Below are positions 1-8,887 of a stretch of DNA of 64,000 nucleotides, piece by piece. This DNA comes from Thalassovita sp. GTDB lineage: Bacteria; Pseudomonadota; Alphaproteobacteria; Rhodobacterales; Rhodobacteraceae. The stretch is from positions 233,856 through 297,855 of the forward strand of contig JARGPB010000001.1 in assembly GCA_029212905.1 (NCBI GenBank). Reading direction: 5' to 3'. Within the stretch, counting starts at the first letter, position 1. Every line of letters begins with the position of its first letter. The position numbers were made by a program, and so were the translations under genes. Below the pieces are notes generated by a model. The model saw only the letters and a list, made by a program, of their open reading frames with translations, was not told the DNA's origin and did no database searches.

Positions 1-154
1 CGGGTCACCGCCGGAATTGTCTCTCTCAGCCACTCTCTCAGGCTGTCAATTTCCAAAGCCGGTGGCCCGCTCGTCCTGCCCCCTCACCTCTCTGTACTGA
101 ACTCGGTCGTTGAAGGGGCTTTCCAAACTGATCTACCTGCCCTAAATCGCGCCT
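1..154. other. left edge, upstream of trmFO
   Basis: 154 bases in which no gene can be supported. A leftward open frame spanning 38-547 is antisense to trmFO and unconvincing. GCTTTCCAAACTGATCTAC shortly before trmFO may belong to its promoter. Confidence 0.3.
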
Positions 155-1498
155 ATGGATAAGACACTTCACATCATCGGCGGCGGCATGGCCGGATCCG
201 AAGCCGCCTGGCAAGCCGCAAACGCGGGCGTCCAGGTCGTCATTCACGAAATGCGTCCCAAGGTCGAAACCTTTGCCCATCGCACCGGAAATCTGGCGGA
301 AATGGTCTGCTCGAATTCGTTCCGTTCGGACGATGACGAACAGAATGCCGTGGGCCTGCTGCATTGGGAAATGCGCGCCGCGAACGGGCTGATCATGCAG
401 ATGGCCGCGCGCCACCGCTTGCCAGCGGGCGGTGCCCTGGCCGTGGACCGCGATCCCTTTGCCGAGAGCGTGACACAAGCCTTGATGGATCACCCCAATG
501 TCCGCGTCGAATATGGCGAGATCACCGAATTGCCCACTGACGGCCATTGGATTATCGCGACCGGACCGCTGACCTCGACCGCGTTGGGCGCGGCCATTCA
601 GGCCGAAACCGGGGCCGAGCGCCTGGCCTTCTTCGATGCCATCGCGCCTATCGTCTATGCCGAAAGCATCGACATGAACGTGGCCTGGCTACAATCGCGC
701 TATGACAAGGGCGAGACCGAGGAAGAGCAGAAGGCCTACCTGAACTGCCCGATGACCAAACCGCAATACGAGGCCTTCATCGACGCCCTGCTGGCCGCCG
801 ACAAGACCGAATTTCACGAAGGCGAAACCGCCGGCTATTTCGACGGCTGCCTGCCGATCGAGGTCATGGCCGAACGTGGCCGCGAAACCCTGCGTTTCGG
901 CCCGATGAAACCCATCGGCCTGACCAATGCCCACGACCCCGAAAACAAACCCTATGCCGTGGTGCAGCTGCGCCGTGATAACGCATTAGGAACACTGTAT
1001 AACATCGTGGGGTTTCAGACAAAAATGAAATACGGCGCTCAGTCAGAGGTGTTCAAAACCATCCCCGGCCTGGAAAACGCCAGCTTTGCCCGTCTGGGTG
1101 GCATTCACCGGAACACCTTCCTGAATTCGCCCACCCTGCTGGACGACCAGATGCGCCTGCGGTCGCGTCCCAACATCCGGTTCGCCGGTCAGGTCACCGG
1201 CGTCGAAGGCTATGTGGAATCCGCCGCCATGGGTCTTCTGGCGGGCCGCCTGGCTGCCGCTGAAATCCTGGGCAAACCGCTGGACACCGCCCCGCAGGAC
1301 ACCGCAATGGGCGCGCTGATCCACCACATCACCGGCGGCGCCGAGGCGAAAACCTTCCAGCCGATGAACGTGAATTTCGGCCTGTTCCGCCCGGTGGACG
1401 GGCTGAAAGGCGGGCGCCGCGGCCGCAAGGACCGTTACAAAGCCTATACAGACCGCGCCAAAGAAACATTTTCCCAATGGCTTGCAGGCCAAAGCTAA
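155..1498 (+). CDS. trmFO: methylenetetrahydrofolate-tRNA-(uracil-5-)-methyltransferase TrmFO
   Basis: This flavoprotein makes 5-methyluridine at position 54 of tRNA in the cytoplasm, using methylenetetrahydrofolate and FAD/NAD(P)H. The 447-residue length fits the family. The N-terminus carries the dinucleotide-binding glycine motif GGGMAGSEAAWQ at about residues 8-20. The family motif CSNSFRSDD follows near residue 52 and a C-terminal NFGLFRP block is present. The start is the first ATG after the upstream stops; no clear Shine-Dalgarno is visible. It is followed 5 bases later by gluQ, so two tRNA-modification genes are probably co-transcribed. The family is certain; the exact start is less so. 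Confidence 0.96.
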   Translation: MDKTLHIIGGGMAGSEAAWQAANAGVQVVIHEMRPKVETFAHRTGNLAEMVCSNSFRSDDDEQNAVGLLHWEMRAANGLIMQMAARHRLPAGGALAVDRDPFAESVTQALMDHPNVRVEYGEITELPTDGHWIIATGPLTSTALGAAIQAETGAERLAFFDAIAPIVYAESIDMNVAWLQSRYDKGETEEEQKAYLNCPMTKPQYEAFIDALLAADKTEFHEGETAGYFDGCLPIEVMAERGRETLRFGPMKPIGLTNAHDPENKPYAVVQLRRDNALGTLYNIVGFQTKMKYGAQSEVFKTIPGLENASFARLGGIHRNTFLNSPTLLDDQMRLRSRPNIRFAGQVTGVEGYVESAAMGLLAGRLAAAEILGKPLDTAPQDTAMGALIHHITGGAEAKTFQPMNVNFGLFRPVDGLKGGRRGRKDRYKAYTDRAKETFSQWLAGQS

Positions 1499-1503
1499 TG
1501 TAA

Positions 1504-2367
1504 ATGCGCACTCGCTTCGCCCCCAGCCCGACCGGCCCCCTGCATCTGGGCCATGCCTATGCGGCGATCCTGGCCCATGACATGGCCCACGCCAGTGGCG
1601 GCCAGTTCCTGCTGCGGATCGAAGACATCGACCAGTCCCGCGCCCGCCCGGCCTGGGAAACGCAAATCTATGATGACCTCACCTGGCTGGGCCTGACCTG
1701 GCCCACCCCGGTCCTCAGACAATCCGACCGCCTGCCGCTCTACCGCGCTGCGTTGAAACACCTGTGGGCGCGCGGCCTGCTCTATCCATGCACCTGTAAC
1801 CGCCGCGACATCGCCGCCGCCGCCACCGCCCCGCAGGAAGGCACCCCCCTGCACGGCCCCGACGGCATCGTCTACCCCGGCACCTGCCGCCACATCCCCG
1901 GCACCACCCAGCCCCTGCCCGATACCGCCCTGCGCCTGAACGCCGCCCGCGCCCTGAATGTCCTGCGCCACCGCCCGCTGGCCAAACCGCTCTGGTTCAC
2001 CGAAACCGGCAGCACAGCCCCGCAGACCCACACCATCGCCCCCGCCGCATTCCTGGACACTGTCGGCGACATCGTTCTGGCCCGCCGCGACATGGGCACA
2101 TCTTACCACCTGTCCGTCACCCTGGACGACGCCGCGCAACATATCACCCATGTCACCCGCGGCACCGACCTGTTCCAGGCCACACAAATCCACGTCCTGC
2201 TACAGCACCTGCTGCACCTGCCAACCCCGACCTACCACCACCACAACCTGATCCGCGATAACCACGGCAAACGCCTGGCCAAACGCGACGACGCCCGCGC
2301 CATCGCCACCTACCGCGCCGCAGGCGACACTCCGCACGACATCCGCCGCCGCGTTGGCCTCGCCTAA
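1504..2367 (+). CDS. gluQ: glutamyl-Q tRNA(Asp) synthetase GluQ-RS
   Basis: A truncated glutamyl-tRNA synthetase paralogue that attaches glutamate to queuosine at position 34 of tRNA(Asp). The class I start FAPSPTGPLHLGHA (HIGH-type motif) lies at residues 5-18, and the KMSKS-type loop appears as LAKRDDA near residue 265. The anticodon-binding domain is absent, as expected at 287 residues. Zinc-ligand-like cysteines are visible in YPCTCNRRD and further on in YPGTCRH. It lies 5 bases downstream of trmFO. GC is very high, with many proline and threonine codons. Confidence 0.94.
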   Translation: MRTRFAPSPTGPLHLGHAYAAILAHDMAHASGGQFLLRIEDIDQSRARPAWETQIYDDLTWLGLTWPTPVLRQSDRLPLYRAALKHLWARGLLYPCTCNRRDIAAAATAPQEGTPLHGPDGIVYPGTCRHIPGTTQPLPDTALRLNAARALNVLRHRPLAKPLWFTETGSTAPQTHTIAPAAFLDTVGDIVLARRDMGTSYHLSVTLDDAAQHITHVTRGTDLFQATQIHVLLQHLLHLPTPTYHHHNLIRDNHGKRLAKRDDARAIATYRAAGDTPHDIRRRVGLA

Positions 2368-2401
2368 CCTCTTCTTCTTTTTGATAAATATCCCGGGGGG
2401 A

Positions 2402-2446
2402 ACGTTGGAAATCCCACGGGTTTCCAACGTGGGGGGCAGCGCCCCC
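2402..2446. terminator. two adjacent hairpins between converging gluQ and hisI
   Basis: A 10-bp perfect stem (ACGTTGGAAA 2402-2411 with TTTCCAACGT 2421-2430) is followed directly by a second stem, GGGGGC 2432-2437 with GCCCCC 2441-2446. The second hairpin touches the hisI stop codon. The position between converging genes fits bidirectional termination, but neither hairpin is followed by a long T run. Confidence 0.6.
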
Positions 2447-2805
2447 TAGACCTCAGGTGCCATCAGCTCCACCTCGGCCCCGTCCCGCACTGCGGTGTAA
2501 AAACACGACCGGCGGTTCGTATGGCACGCGGGCCCGGTCTGTTTCACCACGACCAACAGGCAATCGCGGTCGCAATCGACGCGAAAATCCACCAGCTCTT
2601 GCACGTTGCCGCTGCTTTCACCCTTCACCCAGAATGACTGCCGCGAGCGGCTCCAATAGGTCACTTTGCCGGTTTCCAGTGTGCGCTCGACCGACTCGGC
2701 GTTCATCCAGGCCATCATCAGCACCTCGCCTGTCGCTTCGTTCTGTGCGATTGCCGGGATCAGGCCTTGTTCGGAAAATTTCAACGTAGCGGGGTCGAAC
2801 GACAT
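2446..2805 (-). CDS. hisI: phosphoribosyl-AMP cyclohydrolase HisI
   Basis: Opens the adenine ring of phosphoribosyl-AMP, the third step of histidine synthesis. Conserved blocks are visible: WSRSRQSFWVKGESSGN in the middle and the metal-ligand segment DCDRDCLL followed by GPACHTNRRSCFY, which supplies the zinc cysteines. I place the start at 2805 (protein beginning MSFDPATLKF) because AAAGG sits 8 bases upstream; an in-frame ATG at 2823 has a weaker site. It is divergent from the IscU-like gene. The HisE function is not part of this protein. Confidence 0.95.
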   Translation of the reverse strand: MSFDPATLKFSEQGLIPAIAQNEATGEVLMMAWMNAESVERTLETGKVTYWSRSRQSFWVKGESSGNVQELVDFRVDCDRDCLLVVVKQTGPACHTNRRSCFYTAVRDGAEVELMAPEV

Positions 2806-2871
2806 GGGATAAACCTTTTGCATCTGCGGATTGCCACCCTATCTATGCCACAGACCAACGAAGGAAAAGCC

Positions 2872-3324
2872 ATGAGCGGCGACACGGACCTGATCAAGCT
2901 CTACTCTTCGCGCATTTTGGCGCTGGCAGCGGACATCCCCAATGACGAACGCCTGCCCGCCCCCGACGCGACCATAAAGAAACGCTCGCCTCTTTGTGGC
3001 TCGACCGTCACGGTCGATATCACGCTGAAGGACGGCGCAATTGACCAGTTCGGCCAAGACGTAAAGGCCTGTGCGCTTGGACAAGCTGCGGCAGCCGTGG
3101 TTGGCGCAAACGCACCGGGCTGCACCCGTACGCAGATTGAAACCGCCCGGGATCAACTGAAGACACTGCTCAAAGAGGATGGCCCCACGCCAGACGCCCC
3201 CTTTGACGGGCTCGAAGTGTTGCGCCCTGCCCGCGACTATAAGAACCGTCATGCATCAATCATGCTGGCGCTAGAAGCAACGCTGGAAGCCATGGACAAG
3301 GCCGCTGAAAGCGCCTGCGCCTAA
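2872..3324 (+). CDS. IscU/NifU-like iron-sulfur scaffold protein
   Basis: Probable iron-sulfur cluster assembly scaffold of the IscU/SufU type, 150 residues. The cysteine motifs SPLCGSTVTVDI (near residue 35) and KACALGQAAAA (near residue 61) match the cluster-binding cysteines of the fold. A further cysteine lies near residue 85 (APGCTR) and another at the C-terminus. AAGGA lies 8 bases before the ATG at 2872, which is preferred over the in-frame ATG at 2845. No isc or suf genes are adjacent, so its partner system is not shown here. Confidence 0.85.
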   Translation: MSGDTDLIKLYSSRILALAADIPNDERLPAPDATIKKRSPLCGSTVTVDITLKDGAIDQFGQDVKACALGQAAAAVVGANAPGCTRTQIETARDQLKTLLKEDGPTPDAPFDGLEVLRPARDYKNRHASIMLALEATLEAMDKAAESACA

Positions 3325-3341
3325 CCCTGACATCGCCAAAC

Positions 3342-3384
3342 AAAAAAACCGCCGCGCTTCTGTTTGGAAGGCGGCGGTCAGTTT
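3342..3384. terminator. bidirectional rho-independent terminator
   Basis: Arms ACCGCCGC (3348-3355) and GCGGCGGT (3371-3378) pair. After one bulged G, CTTC pairs with GAAG, leaving the loop TGTTTG. A run of seven A lies on the left and TTTT on the right, so it can terminate the IscU-like gene on the + strand and the small peptide gene on the - strand. Confidence 0.85.
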
Positions 3385-3520
3385 TGCGAGTCTGATCGGA
3401 AAAGCCCGCTGAAATCGGAAGAGGCAGCAACCGAAGACTAGGGACAGGCAGGTCAGTCGGCGCCCTGAGTTGGGACAGGCGGGCGCCTCAGCCGGGCACG
3501 ATCAGATCGCAGGCAGAACC

Positions 3521-3643
3521 TTAAATCCAGTTCGGAAGGTGCAGCGCCGCGACGGTCATCACGATCAATGCAGCAACTCCCAAGGCATCCGAAAACAGCG
3601 TATCTTCGGCGCGGGTCATAATGTCGGTGATCTGGCGGATCAT
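3521..3643 (-). CDS. 40-residue single-span membrane peptide with upstream LexA-type box
   Basis: An ATG at 3643 opens a 40-codon frame. The first half is polar and possibly amphipathic (MIRQITDIMTRAEDTLFSD). Then comes a hydrophobic stretch, ALGVAALIVMTVAAL, long enough for one membrane span, and a short HLPNWI tail. GGGAG lies 7 bases before the ATG. The gene sits between recG and the bidirectional terminator, and the 63 bases before its start contain a perfect GTTC-N7-GTTC box read on its own strand. By analogy with the small SOS-induced membrane protein SidA of Caulobacter it could be a damage-induced division inhibitor. That role is inference, because the residues are not recognisably homologous. 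Confidence 0.72.
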   Translation of the reverse strand: MIRQITDIMTRAEDTLFSDALGVAALIVMTVAALHLPNWI

Positions 3644-3667
3644 GGCGGCAACTCCCTGTTAACCTTT

Positions 3668-3682
3668 GTTGCTGCTTTGTTC
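3668..3682 (-). promoter_or_regulatory. second, imperfect LexA-like box
   Basis: The + strand reads GTTG CTGCTTT GTTC, one mismatch from GTTC-N7-GTTC. It lies 25 bases before the start of the 40-residue peptide. Its pairing with the perfect box at 3706 suggests a two-site operator, but a chance match is possible for the imperfect copy. Confidence 0.35.
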
Positions 3683-3705
3683 TCATATCCTTAATGGCAA
3701 GTAAA

Positions 3706-3720
3706 GAACTTTTTGAGAAC
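3706..3720 (-). promoter_or_regulatory. perfect alphaproteobacterial LexA (SOS) box
   Basis: The + strand reads GAAC TTTTTGA GAAC, an exact GAAC-N7-GAAC; on the - strand this is GTTC-N7-GTTC, the known LexA operator of alphaproteobacteria. It lies 63 bases upstream of the 40-residue peptide gene and downstream of the recG stop, so the peptide gene is the likely target. A further GAAC at 3727-3730 is spaced by only 6 bases. Confidence 0.75.
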
Positions 3721-3771
3721 ATTTGTGAACATAAAGGCTTTTGGCCTCTTTTGAGGCCGAACACCGCGTCG

Positions 3772-5862
3772 CTAACCGACAGACAACAGCCGGATCGCCT
3801 GATCCTGTTCCATCAACCACAACAAGACCCGAGCCGCCTGCCCGCGCGGGGTTTCCAACCCGGGATCCTGTGCCATCAAGGCGCGCGCATCCGTCTGCGC
3901 CACCTCCATCAAGGCCGCCTGACGTTCCATATCCGCAACCCGGAACCGCGGCAGGCCGCTCTGCGCGGTCCCGATCAAATCGCCGGCACCGCGCATTTCC
4001 AGATCAACCTGGGAAATCTGGAACCCGTCTTCGGTATCACGCAAGGTGGTTAGCCGTTTCTGCCCACCGTCCCCCAAGGGCGCCTGATACATTAGCAAAC
4101 AGGTCGAGGCCGCCGTCCCGCGCCCCACACGTCCGCGTAGCTGGTGCAGCTGCGCCAGACCGAAAATCTCGGCTCGTTCAATCACCATGATCGAGGCATT
4201 GGGCACGTTCACGCCGACCTCGATCACCGTTGTCGCCACCAGAACCGAAGTCCTCCCGGCCACAAAATCAGCCATGGCCGCGTCTTTCTCTGCCGACGGC
4301 ATCTGCCCGTGCACCAGCCCGACACGCCCCTCGCCCAATACGGCGCGCAGGTGTTTGAACCGCTCTTCGGCGGCCGTCAGATCGACGATTTCGCTTTCCT
4401 CGACCAGGGGGCACACCCAATAGGCTTGCCGCCCCTCGGCGATGGCCTTGCGCAGGTGATCGACCACCTCGTCCATCCGTGTCGTGGAAACCAAAGCGGT
4501 TTTGATCGGCTGGCGCCCCGGTGGTTTTTCATCCAGAATCGAGACATCCATGTCGCCATATTGCGCCAACGCCAAGGACCGCGGGATCGGCGTCGCCGTC
4601 ATCACCAACACATCCGCCTGCGCGCCTTTTTTGCCCAGCTCTAGCCGCTGGCGCACGCCAAACCGGTGCTGTTCATCCACGACCGCCAAGCGAAGATCCT
4701 GAAACTCAACGTCTTTTTGAAACACCGCGTGGGTGCCCACCAACATATGGATGTCACCGCGCGCCAGCGCCTCTAGCTTTGCCTTGCGGTCAGCCCCTTT
4801 GTCACGGCCGGTTAGCAGCTCCAGAACGACGCCCGCTTCCTCTGCAAGCGGTCGCAGCCCCTCAAGGTGCTGGCGCGCCAGAATTTCCGTCGGAGCCATC
4901 ATGACCCCTTGCCCGCCCGCCTCGACTGCGACCAGCAAAGCCATGAAGGCCACCAGCGTTTTGCCCGCGCCGACATCGCCCTGTAGCAGCCTGTTCATCC
5001 GCAACGGCGCCGCCATGTCCGCCTCGATTTCCTCGATCGTGCGTAATTGCGCGCCTGTCGGGTGGTACGGCAGCGACGTCAACACCCGCGCCTGCAACGC
5101 GCCAGACCCCTTGGTCTGACGCCCTTTGCTCCGGCGCAATTGCGACCGCGCCAAGGCCAAGGTCAACTGGTGCGCCATAAATTCATCATAGGCCAAACGT
5201 TCCCGCGCCGCAGCCGTCGCAGCCAAATCCTCGGGCGCCCGAGGGTGATGCGCCAGATGAATCGCGTCGGCCCAATCAGGCCAGTCCGCCTGTTTCTTCT
5301 GTTCAGGATCAATCCATTCCGGTAAATCTGATGTCCGCGCCAAAGCCGCATCCACAGCTTTACCCATCTGTTTTTGCGTCACTCCGGCGGTCAGCGGATA
5401 AATCGGTTCGAAGGCCGGGATCGCGTCGGCCTCTTCCACTGGCAACATATGATCTGGATGCACCATCTGTGCCATCCCATCGAACATTTCGACCTTGCCC
5501 GACACAACCCGCCGCGCACCAACTGGCAGGATTTTTGCCAAGTAGTCGCTCCGCGCATGGAAGAACACCAGTTGAAAGGATGTCTCGGTATCCTCGACCG
5601 TTACACGATAAGCGCCCCCTTTCGAGTGCGGCGCTTTGTGGGCACCAATCGTGACCTCGACCGTGATGACATCCGGCAAAACCGCCCCGCGCACTGTAGA
5701 GCGCAGCGCGCGGTCTATGCCCGAATATGGTAGAGTGAACAGCAGGTCGCGTGGTTTTTCAACGCCCATTTGCCCAAGATTCTGCGCTGTTTTCGGCCCG
5801 ACGCCCGCCAGAGTTTCCAGCTCAGCAAACAGTGGAAACAGGGCTTCGGGCCGACCACTCAT
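3772..5862 (-). CDS. recG: ATP-dependent DNA helicase RecG
   Basis: A 696-residue double-stranded DNA translocase that remodels stalled forks and recombination intermediates. The N-terminal wedge/OB region (GVGPKTAQNL near residue 20) precedes the helicase core. Motif I is GDVGAGKT near residue 295, the DEQH-type motif II is VVDEQHRFGVRQ, motif III is TATPIPR, and motif VI lies in QLRGRVGRG. Length matches the family. Its start overlaps the ligA stop by four bases (ATGA), so translation is probably coupled. The small SOS-linked peptide gene lies downstream on the same strand. Confidence 0.97.
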   Translation of the reverse strand: MSGRPEALFPLFAELETLAGVGPKTAQNLGQMGVEKPRDLLFTLPYSGIDRALRSTVRGAVLPDVITVEVTIGAHKAPHSKGGAYRVTVEDTETSFQLVFFHARSDYLAKILPVGARRVVSGKVEMFDGMAQMVHPDHMLPVEEADAIPAFEPIYPLTAGVTQKQMGKAVDAALARTSDLPEWIDPEQKKQADWPDWADAIHLAHHPRAPEDLAATAAARERLAYDEFMAHQLTLALARSQLRRSKGRQTKGSGALQARVLTSLPYHPTGAQLRTIEEIEADMAAPLRMNRLLQGDVGAGKTLVAFMALLVAVEAGGQGVMMAPTEILARQHLEGLRPLAEEAGVVLELLTGRDKGADRKAKLEALARGDIHMLVGTHAVFQKDVEFQDLRLAVVDEQHRFGVRQRLELGKKGAQADVLVMTATPIPRSLALAQYGDMDVSILDEKPPGRQPIKTALVSTTRMDEVVDHLRKAIAEGRQAYWVCPLVEESEIVDLTAAEERFKHLRAVLGEGRVGLVHGQMPSAEKDAAMADFVAGRTSVLVATTVIEVGVNVPNASIMVIERAEIFGLAQLHQLRGRVGRGTAASTCLLMYQAPLGDGGQKRLTTLRDTEDGFQISQVDLEMRGAGDLIGTAQSGLPRFRVADMERQAALMEVAQTDARALMAQDPGLETPRGQAARVLLWLMEQDQAIRLLSVG

Positions 5863-7982
5863 GCGCCCGAAATCAGCTGTAGCCAGCCGTCCTCGTCCAG
5901 GGTTTCAATACCCAGTTCAGCCGCTTTCTTGGCTTTCGACCCCGCCCCCGGCCCCGCCACCAAGATATCTGTTTTCTTGCTGACCGACCCCGAGACCTTA
6001 GCGCCCAATGCCTCGGCGCGGGCTTTGGCCTCGGCGCGGGTCATTTTTTCCAGCGTCCCAGTGAACACCACAGTTTTTCCAACGACAGGGCTGCCATCGA
6101 CAGTCGGCTGCTTGGCCGCGGCAATGTCCAAATGCGCCACAAGCGCGTCGATGCTAGAGCGCTCCTGCTCTTGTGCAAAAGCCATCACCAAAGATCGCGC
6201 CATCACTGCGCCGACGCCGTCAATCGCCAGCAGCTCGTCCCAATCGGGACCCTCGCATTGCGCCGCGTTCATCATGGCGGTCTCGAACACGTCCCAAGTC
6301 CCGTAATGAGTTGCGATCAGATTGCTGGCCGCCTCGCCCACATGCCGAATACCGAGAGCAAAAAGTAGTTTTCCAAACGGAATTTTTCTTTTTTCATCAA
6401 TGGCTTTGAACAAGTTCTTTGCGCTTTTGTCCCCCCAACCATCGCGGTTCGCCAGTTTCGACAGGTTCGCGGAATCCCGCGTTGCCAAAGTGAATATATC
6501 CGCAGGAGTTTTCACCGAAAGCTGATCATCATGGTAGAACATCTCCACCTGCTTCGCCCCCAGGCCTTCGATATCAAACCCACCTCGACCTACGAAATGT
6601 TTTAGCTTTTCAACAGCTTGAGCGGGACAGACAATCCCACCAGTGCACCGGCGAATGGCATCGCCTTCTTCGCGAATGGCGGCGGACCCGCACTCTGGGC
6701 ATACTGTCGGAAAGTCATAGGGCCGGGCTTGCTCTGGCCGTTTTGAGACATCAACGTCCGCGATTTTCGGAATCACGTCCCCCGCCCGATAGACCTGCAC
6801 CCAATCGCCCGCTCGGATATCTTTGCCGGCGCGAATTTCGCCACCTTTTGCGTCCTTGCCTGCGATGTAGTCTTCATTATGCAGCGTCGCGTTGCTCACA
6901 ACCACACCGCCCACCGTTACCGGCTGCAAACGTGCCACAGGGCTCAAAGCGCCGGTTCGCCCCACCTGAATATCGATCGCCTCCAATCGTGTCCAAGCCA
7001 GCTCGGCAGGGAACTTATGGGCAATCGCCCAGCGTGGTGTGGTCGAACGGAACCCAAGGCGCCCTTGGAGGTCCAGGTCGTTCACCTTGTAAACGACACC
7101 GTCAATATCATAGCCCAAAGTGGCGCGCTGCTGTTCGATCAACCGATAATGCGTCAGAAGCTCTTGAACGTTTTCACACAGGCATGTCAAAGTGTTGGTC
7201 TGGAACCCCAAACGCTTCAAGCGATCAATCGCGTCGATTTGGGTGTCCGCCAGAGGCGCAGAAAGCTCCCCCCAGCTATATGCAAAGAACCGCAAGGGCC
7301 GCGATCGTGTGATCATTGAATCGAGTTGCCGCAAAGATCCCGCCGCAGCATTACGCGGGTTAGCAAAGGCTTTTTCTCCGCGTTCGGCCTGACGGTTGTT
7401 AAGCGCGTCGAAATCGGCGTGGCTCATGTAGACCTCGCCGCGCACCTCCAGAATATCAGGGGCGTCGATCAGAGACTGCGGAATGTCCGTGATCGTCCGC
7501 GCATTTTCAGTAACATTTTCTCCAACTTCTCCGTCACCGCGCGTGGCTGCCTGAACCAATTGGCCATATTCGTAGCGCAAAGACAGGCTCAATCCATCAA
7601 TCTTTGGCTCCGCCGTATAGGCGACACTACCAGCCGGTTGCCCCAGGTATTTACAAATAAATTCATCGAATTCCGTCACATCCGCGTCTTCGAAAGCGTT
7701 TCCCAAGGACATCATCCGCACACGGTGTGCGATTTTTCCGAATCCCTCTCCTGGAGCAGCGCCAACCTGGTCACTCGGGCTGTCCGTGCGTTTGAGCGTA
7801 GGGAATAGCGCTTCGATTGCGGTGTTCCGACGCTTCAGATAATCATAGTCTGCGTCCGAGATTTCGGGCGCATCTTGGGTGTGATAGGCTTTGTTCGCCT
7901 GCGCGATCAGCCGGGCCAGACGCTCCAGCTCGGCCATAGCCTCGGCCTCGGTCAGCATTTCTACAGTAATGTCTGCGGTCAC
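5859..7982 (-). CDS. ligA: NAD-dependent DNA ligase LigA
   Basis: Seals nicks in replication and repair using NAD+. The adenylation motif is AEPKIDGLSLSLRY (the lysine takes AMP). A four-cysteine zinc finger is visible in CPECGSA, RRCTGG and VCPAQ, followed by helix-hairpin-helix repeats and a C-terminal BRCT domain (VVFTGTLEKMTRAEAK). The start is GTG at 7982, supported by AAGGA eight bases upstream. It overlaps recG by four bases and lies 92 bases downstream of ctrA on the same strand. Confidence 0.97.
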   Translation of the reverse strand: MTADITVEMLTEAEAMAELERLARLIAQANKAYHTQDAPEISDADYDYLKRRNTAIEALFPTLKRTDSPSDQVGAAPGEGFGKIAHRVRMMSLGNAFEDADVTEFDEFICKYLGQPAGSVAYTAEPKIDGLSLSLRYEYGQLVQAATRGDGEVGENVTENARTITDIPQSLIDAPDILEVRGEVYMSHADFDALNNRQAERGEKAFANPRNAAAGSLRQLDSMITRSRPLRFFAYSWGELSAPLADTQIDAIDRLKRLGFQTNTLTCLCENVQELLTHYRLIEQQRATLGYDIDGVVYKVNDLDLQGRLGFRSTTPRWAIAHKFPAELAWTRLEAIDIQVGRTGALSPVARLQPVTVGGVVVSNATLHNEDYIAGKDAKGGEIRAGKDIRAGDWVQVYRAGDVIPKIADVDVSKRPEQARPYDFPTVCPECGSAAIREEGDAIRRCTGGIVCPAQAVEKLKHFVGRGGFDIEGLGAKQVEMFYHDDQLSVKTPADIFTLATRDSANLSKLANRDGWGDKSAKNLFKAIDEKRKIPFGKLLFALGIRHVGEAASNLIATHYGTWDVFETAMMNAAQCEGPDWDELLAIDGVGAVMARSLVMAFAQEQERSSIDALVAHLDIAAAKQPTVDGSPVVGKTVVFTGTLEKMTRAEAKARAEALGAKVSGSVSKKTDILVAGPGAGSKAKKAAELGIETLDEDGWLQLISGA

Positions 7983-8074
7983 GACCCGTTCCTTTATTCA
8001 CTTAAGCAAAGTGATAGGGGCGCGCCGCCGTGACGTCCAGACCGAGGCCGTTCCGTGAGTGTAAATTCGTCGCC

Positions 8075-8791
8075 TCAGGCACCGACAGCCAGCTTGTCCT
8101 CAGGGAATTCGACCGGATTCGGATCACGTAGAACATACCCACGCCCCCAGACCGTTTCGATATAGTTTTCACCTTCGGTCGCCAGGCTGAGTTTTTTGCG
8201 CAATTTGCAGATGAACACGTCTATGATCTTCAGTTCCGGCTCGTCCATGCCGCCATAGAGATGATTCAGGAACATTTCCTTGGTAAGCGTCGTCCCTTTC
8301 CGCAAGCTCAGCAGCTCCAGCATCTGGTATTCTTTCCCGGTAAGGTGGACGGTCTTGCCGCCGACATCCACTGTCTTTGCATCCAGATTGACGTTCACCT
8401 TGCCAGTACGGATCACGGACTGAGAATGCCCTTTCGAGCGTCGGATGATGGCGTGAATGCGGGCGACCAGTTCCTCACGGTGGAACGGTTTGGTCATGTA
8501 ATCATCGGCGCCGAATCCAAAGCCTTTGATCTTGTTGTCGGTATCGTCAGAACCCGATAGAATCAGAATCGGCGTATCGACACGCGCCAGGCGCAACTGG
8601 CGCAGCACTTCGTGACCATGCATATCCGGCAAGCCTAGGTCCAACAGGATCAAATCATAGTCATACAGCTTTGCCAGATCGATGCCTTCTTCGCCCAAAT
8701 CCGTGGTATACACGTTCAGGTTTGCATGGGTCAGCATCATCTCGATGCTTTTCGAGGTTGTCGGGTCATCCTCAACCAGCAGCACACGCAT
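8075..8791 (-). CDS. ctrA: cell-cycle response regulator CtrA
   Basis: OmpR-family regulator of the alphaproteobacterial CckA-ChpT-CtrA phosphorelay. In Rhodobacterales CtrA mainly controls motility, gene transfer agents and related traits. The receiver domain carries the phospho-acceptor in LILLDLGLPDMHGHE (Asp near residue 51) and the conserved FGFGADDYMTKPFHREEL block. The winged helix follows (KEYQMLELLSLRKGTTLTKEMF). Length, 238 residues, is typical. Two CtrA-like boxes lie in its own upstream region, and sciP is the next gene upstream. Confidence 0.97.
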   Translation of the reverse strand: MRVLLVEDDPTTSKSIEMMLTHANLNVYTTDLGEEGIDLAKLYDYDLILLDLGLPDMHGHEVLRQLRLARVDTPILILSGSDDTDNKIKGFGFGADDYMTKPFHREELVARIHAIIRRSKGHSQSVIRTGKVNVNLDAKTVDVGGKTVHLTGKEYQMLELLSLRKGTTLTKEMFLNHLYGGMDEPELKIIDVFICKLRKKLSLATEGENYIETVWGRGYVLRDPNPVEFPEDKLAVGA

Positions 8792-8814
8792 ATTCGTTTC
8801 TCCGCAAATTGCTT

Positions 8815-8829
8815 ATAAATTCAATTTAA
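8815..8829. promoter_or_regulatory. CtrA-like box upstream of ctrA
   Basis: ATAA-N7-TTAA, one mismatch from the full CtrA consensus TTAA-N7-TTAA, 24 bases before the ctrA start. The position suits autoregulation, which is known for CtrA in Caulobacter; here it is inferred from sequence only. Confidence 0.45.
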
Positions 8830-8845
8830 CCGTGGCGAACAAAGG

Positions 8846-8860
8846 TTAACCACCCGTTAC
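8846..8860. promoter_or_regulatory. second CtrA-like box between sciP and ctrA
   Basis: TTAA-CCACCCG-TTAC, one mismatch from TTAA-N7-TTAA. It overlaps the palindrome GGTTAACC and starts 31 bases from the first box, about three helical turns. Confidence 0.4.
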
Positions 8861-8887
8861 CGCAGAAGAACAAATAGCATACTATCG

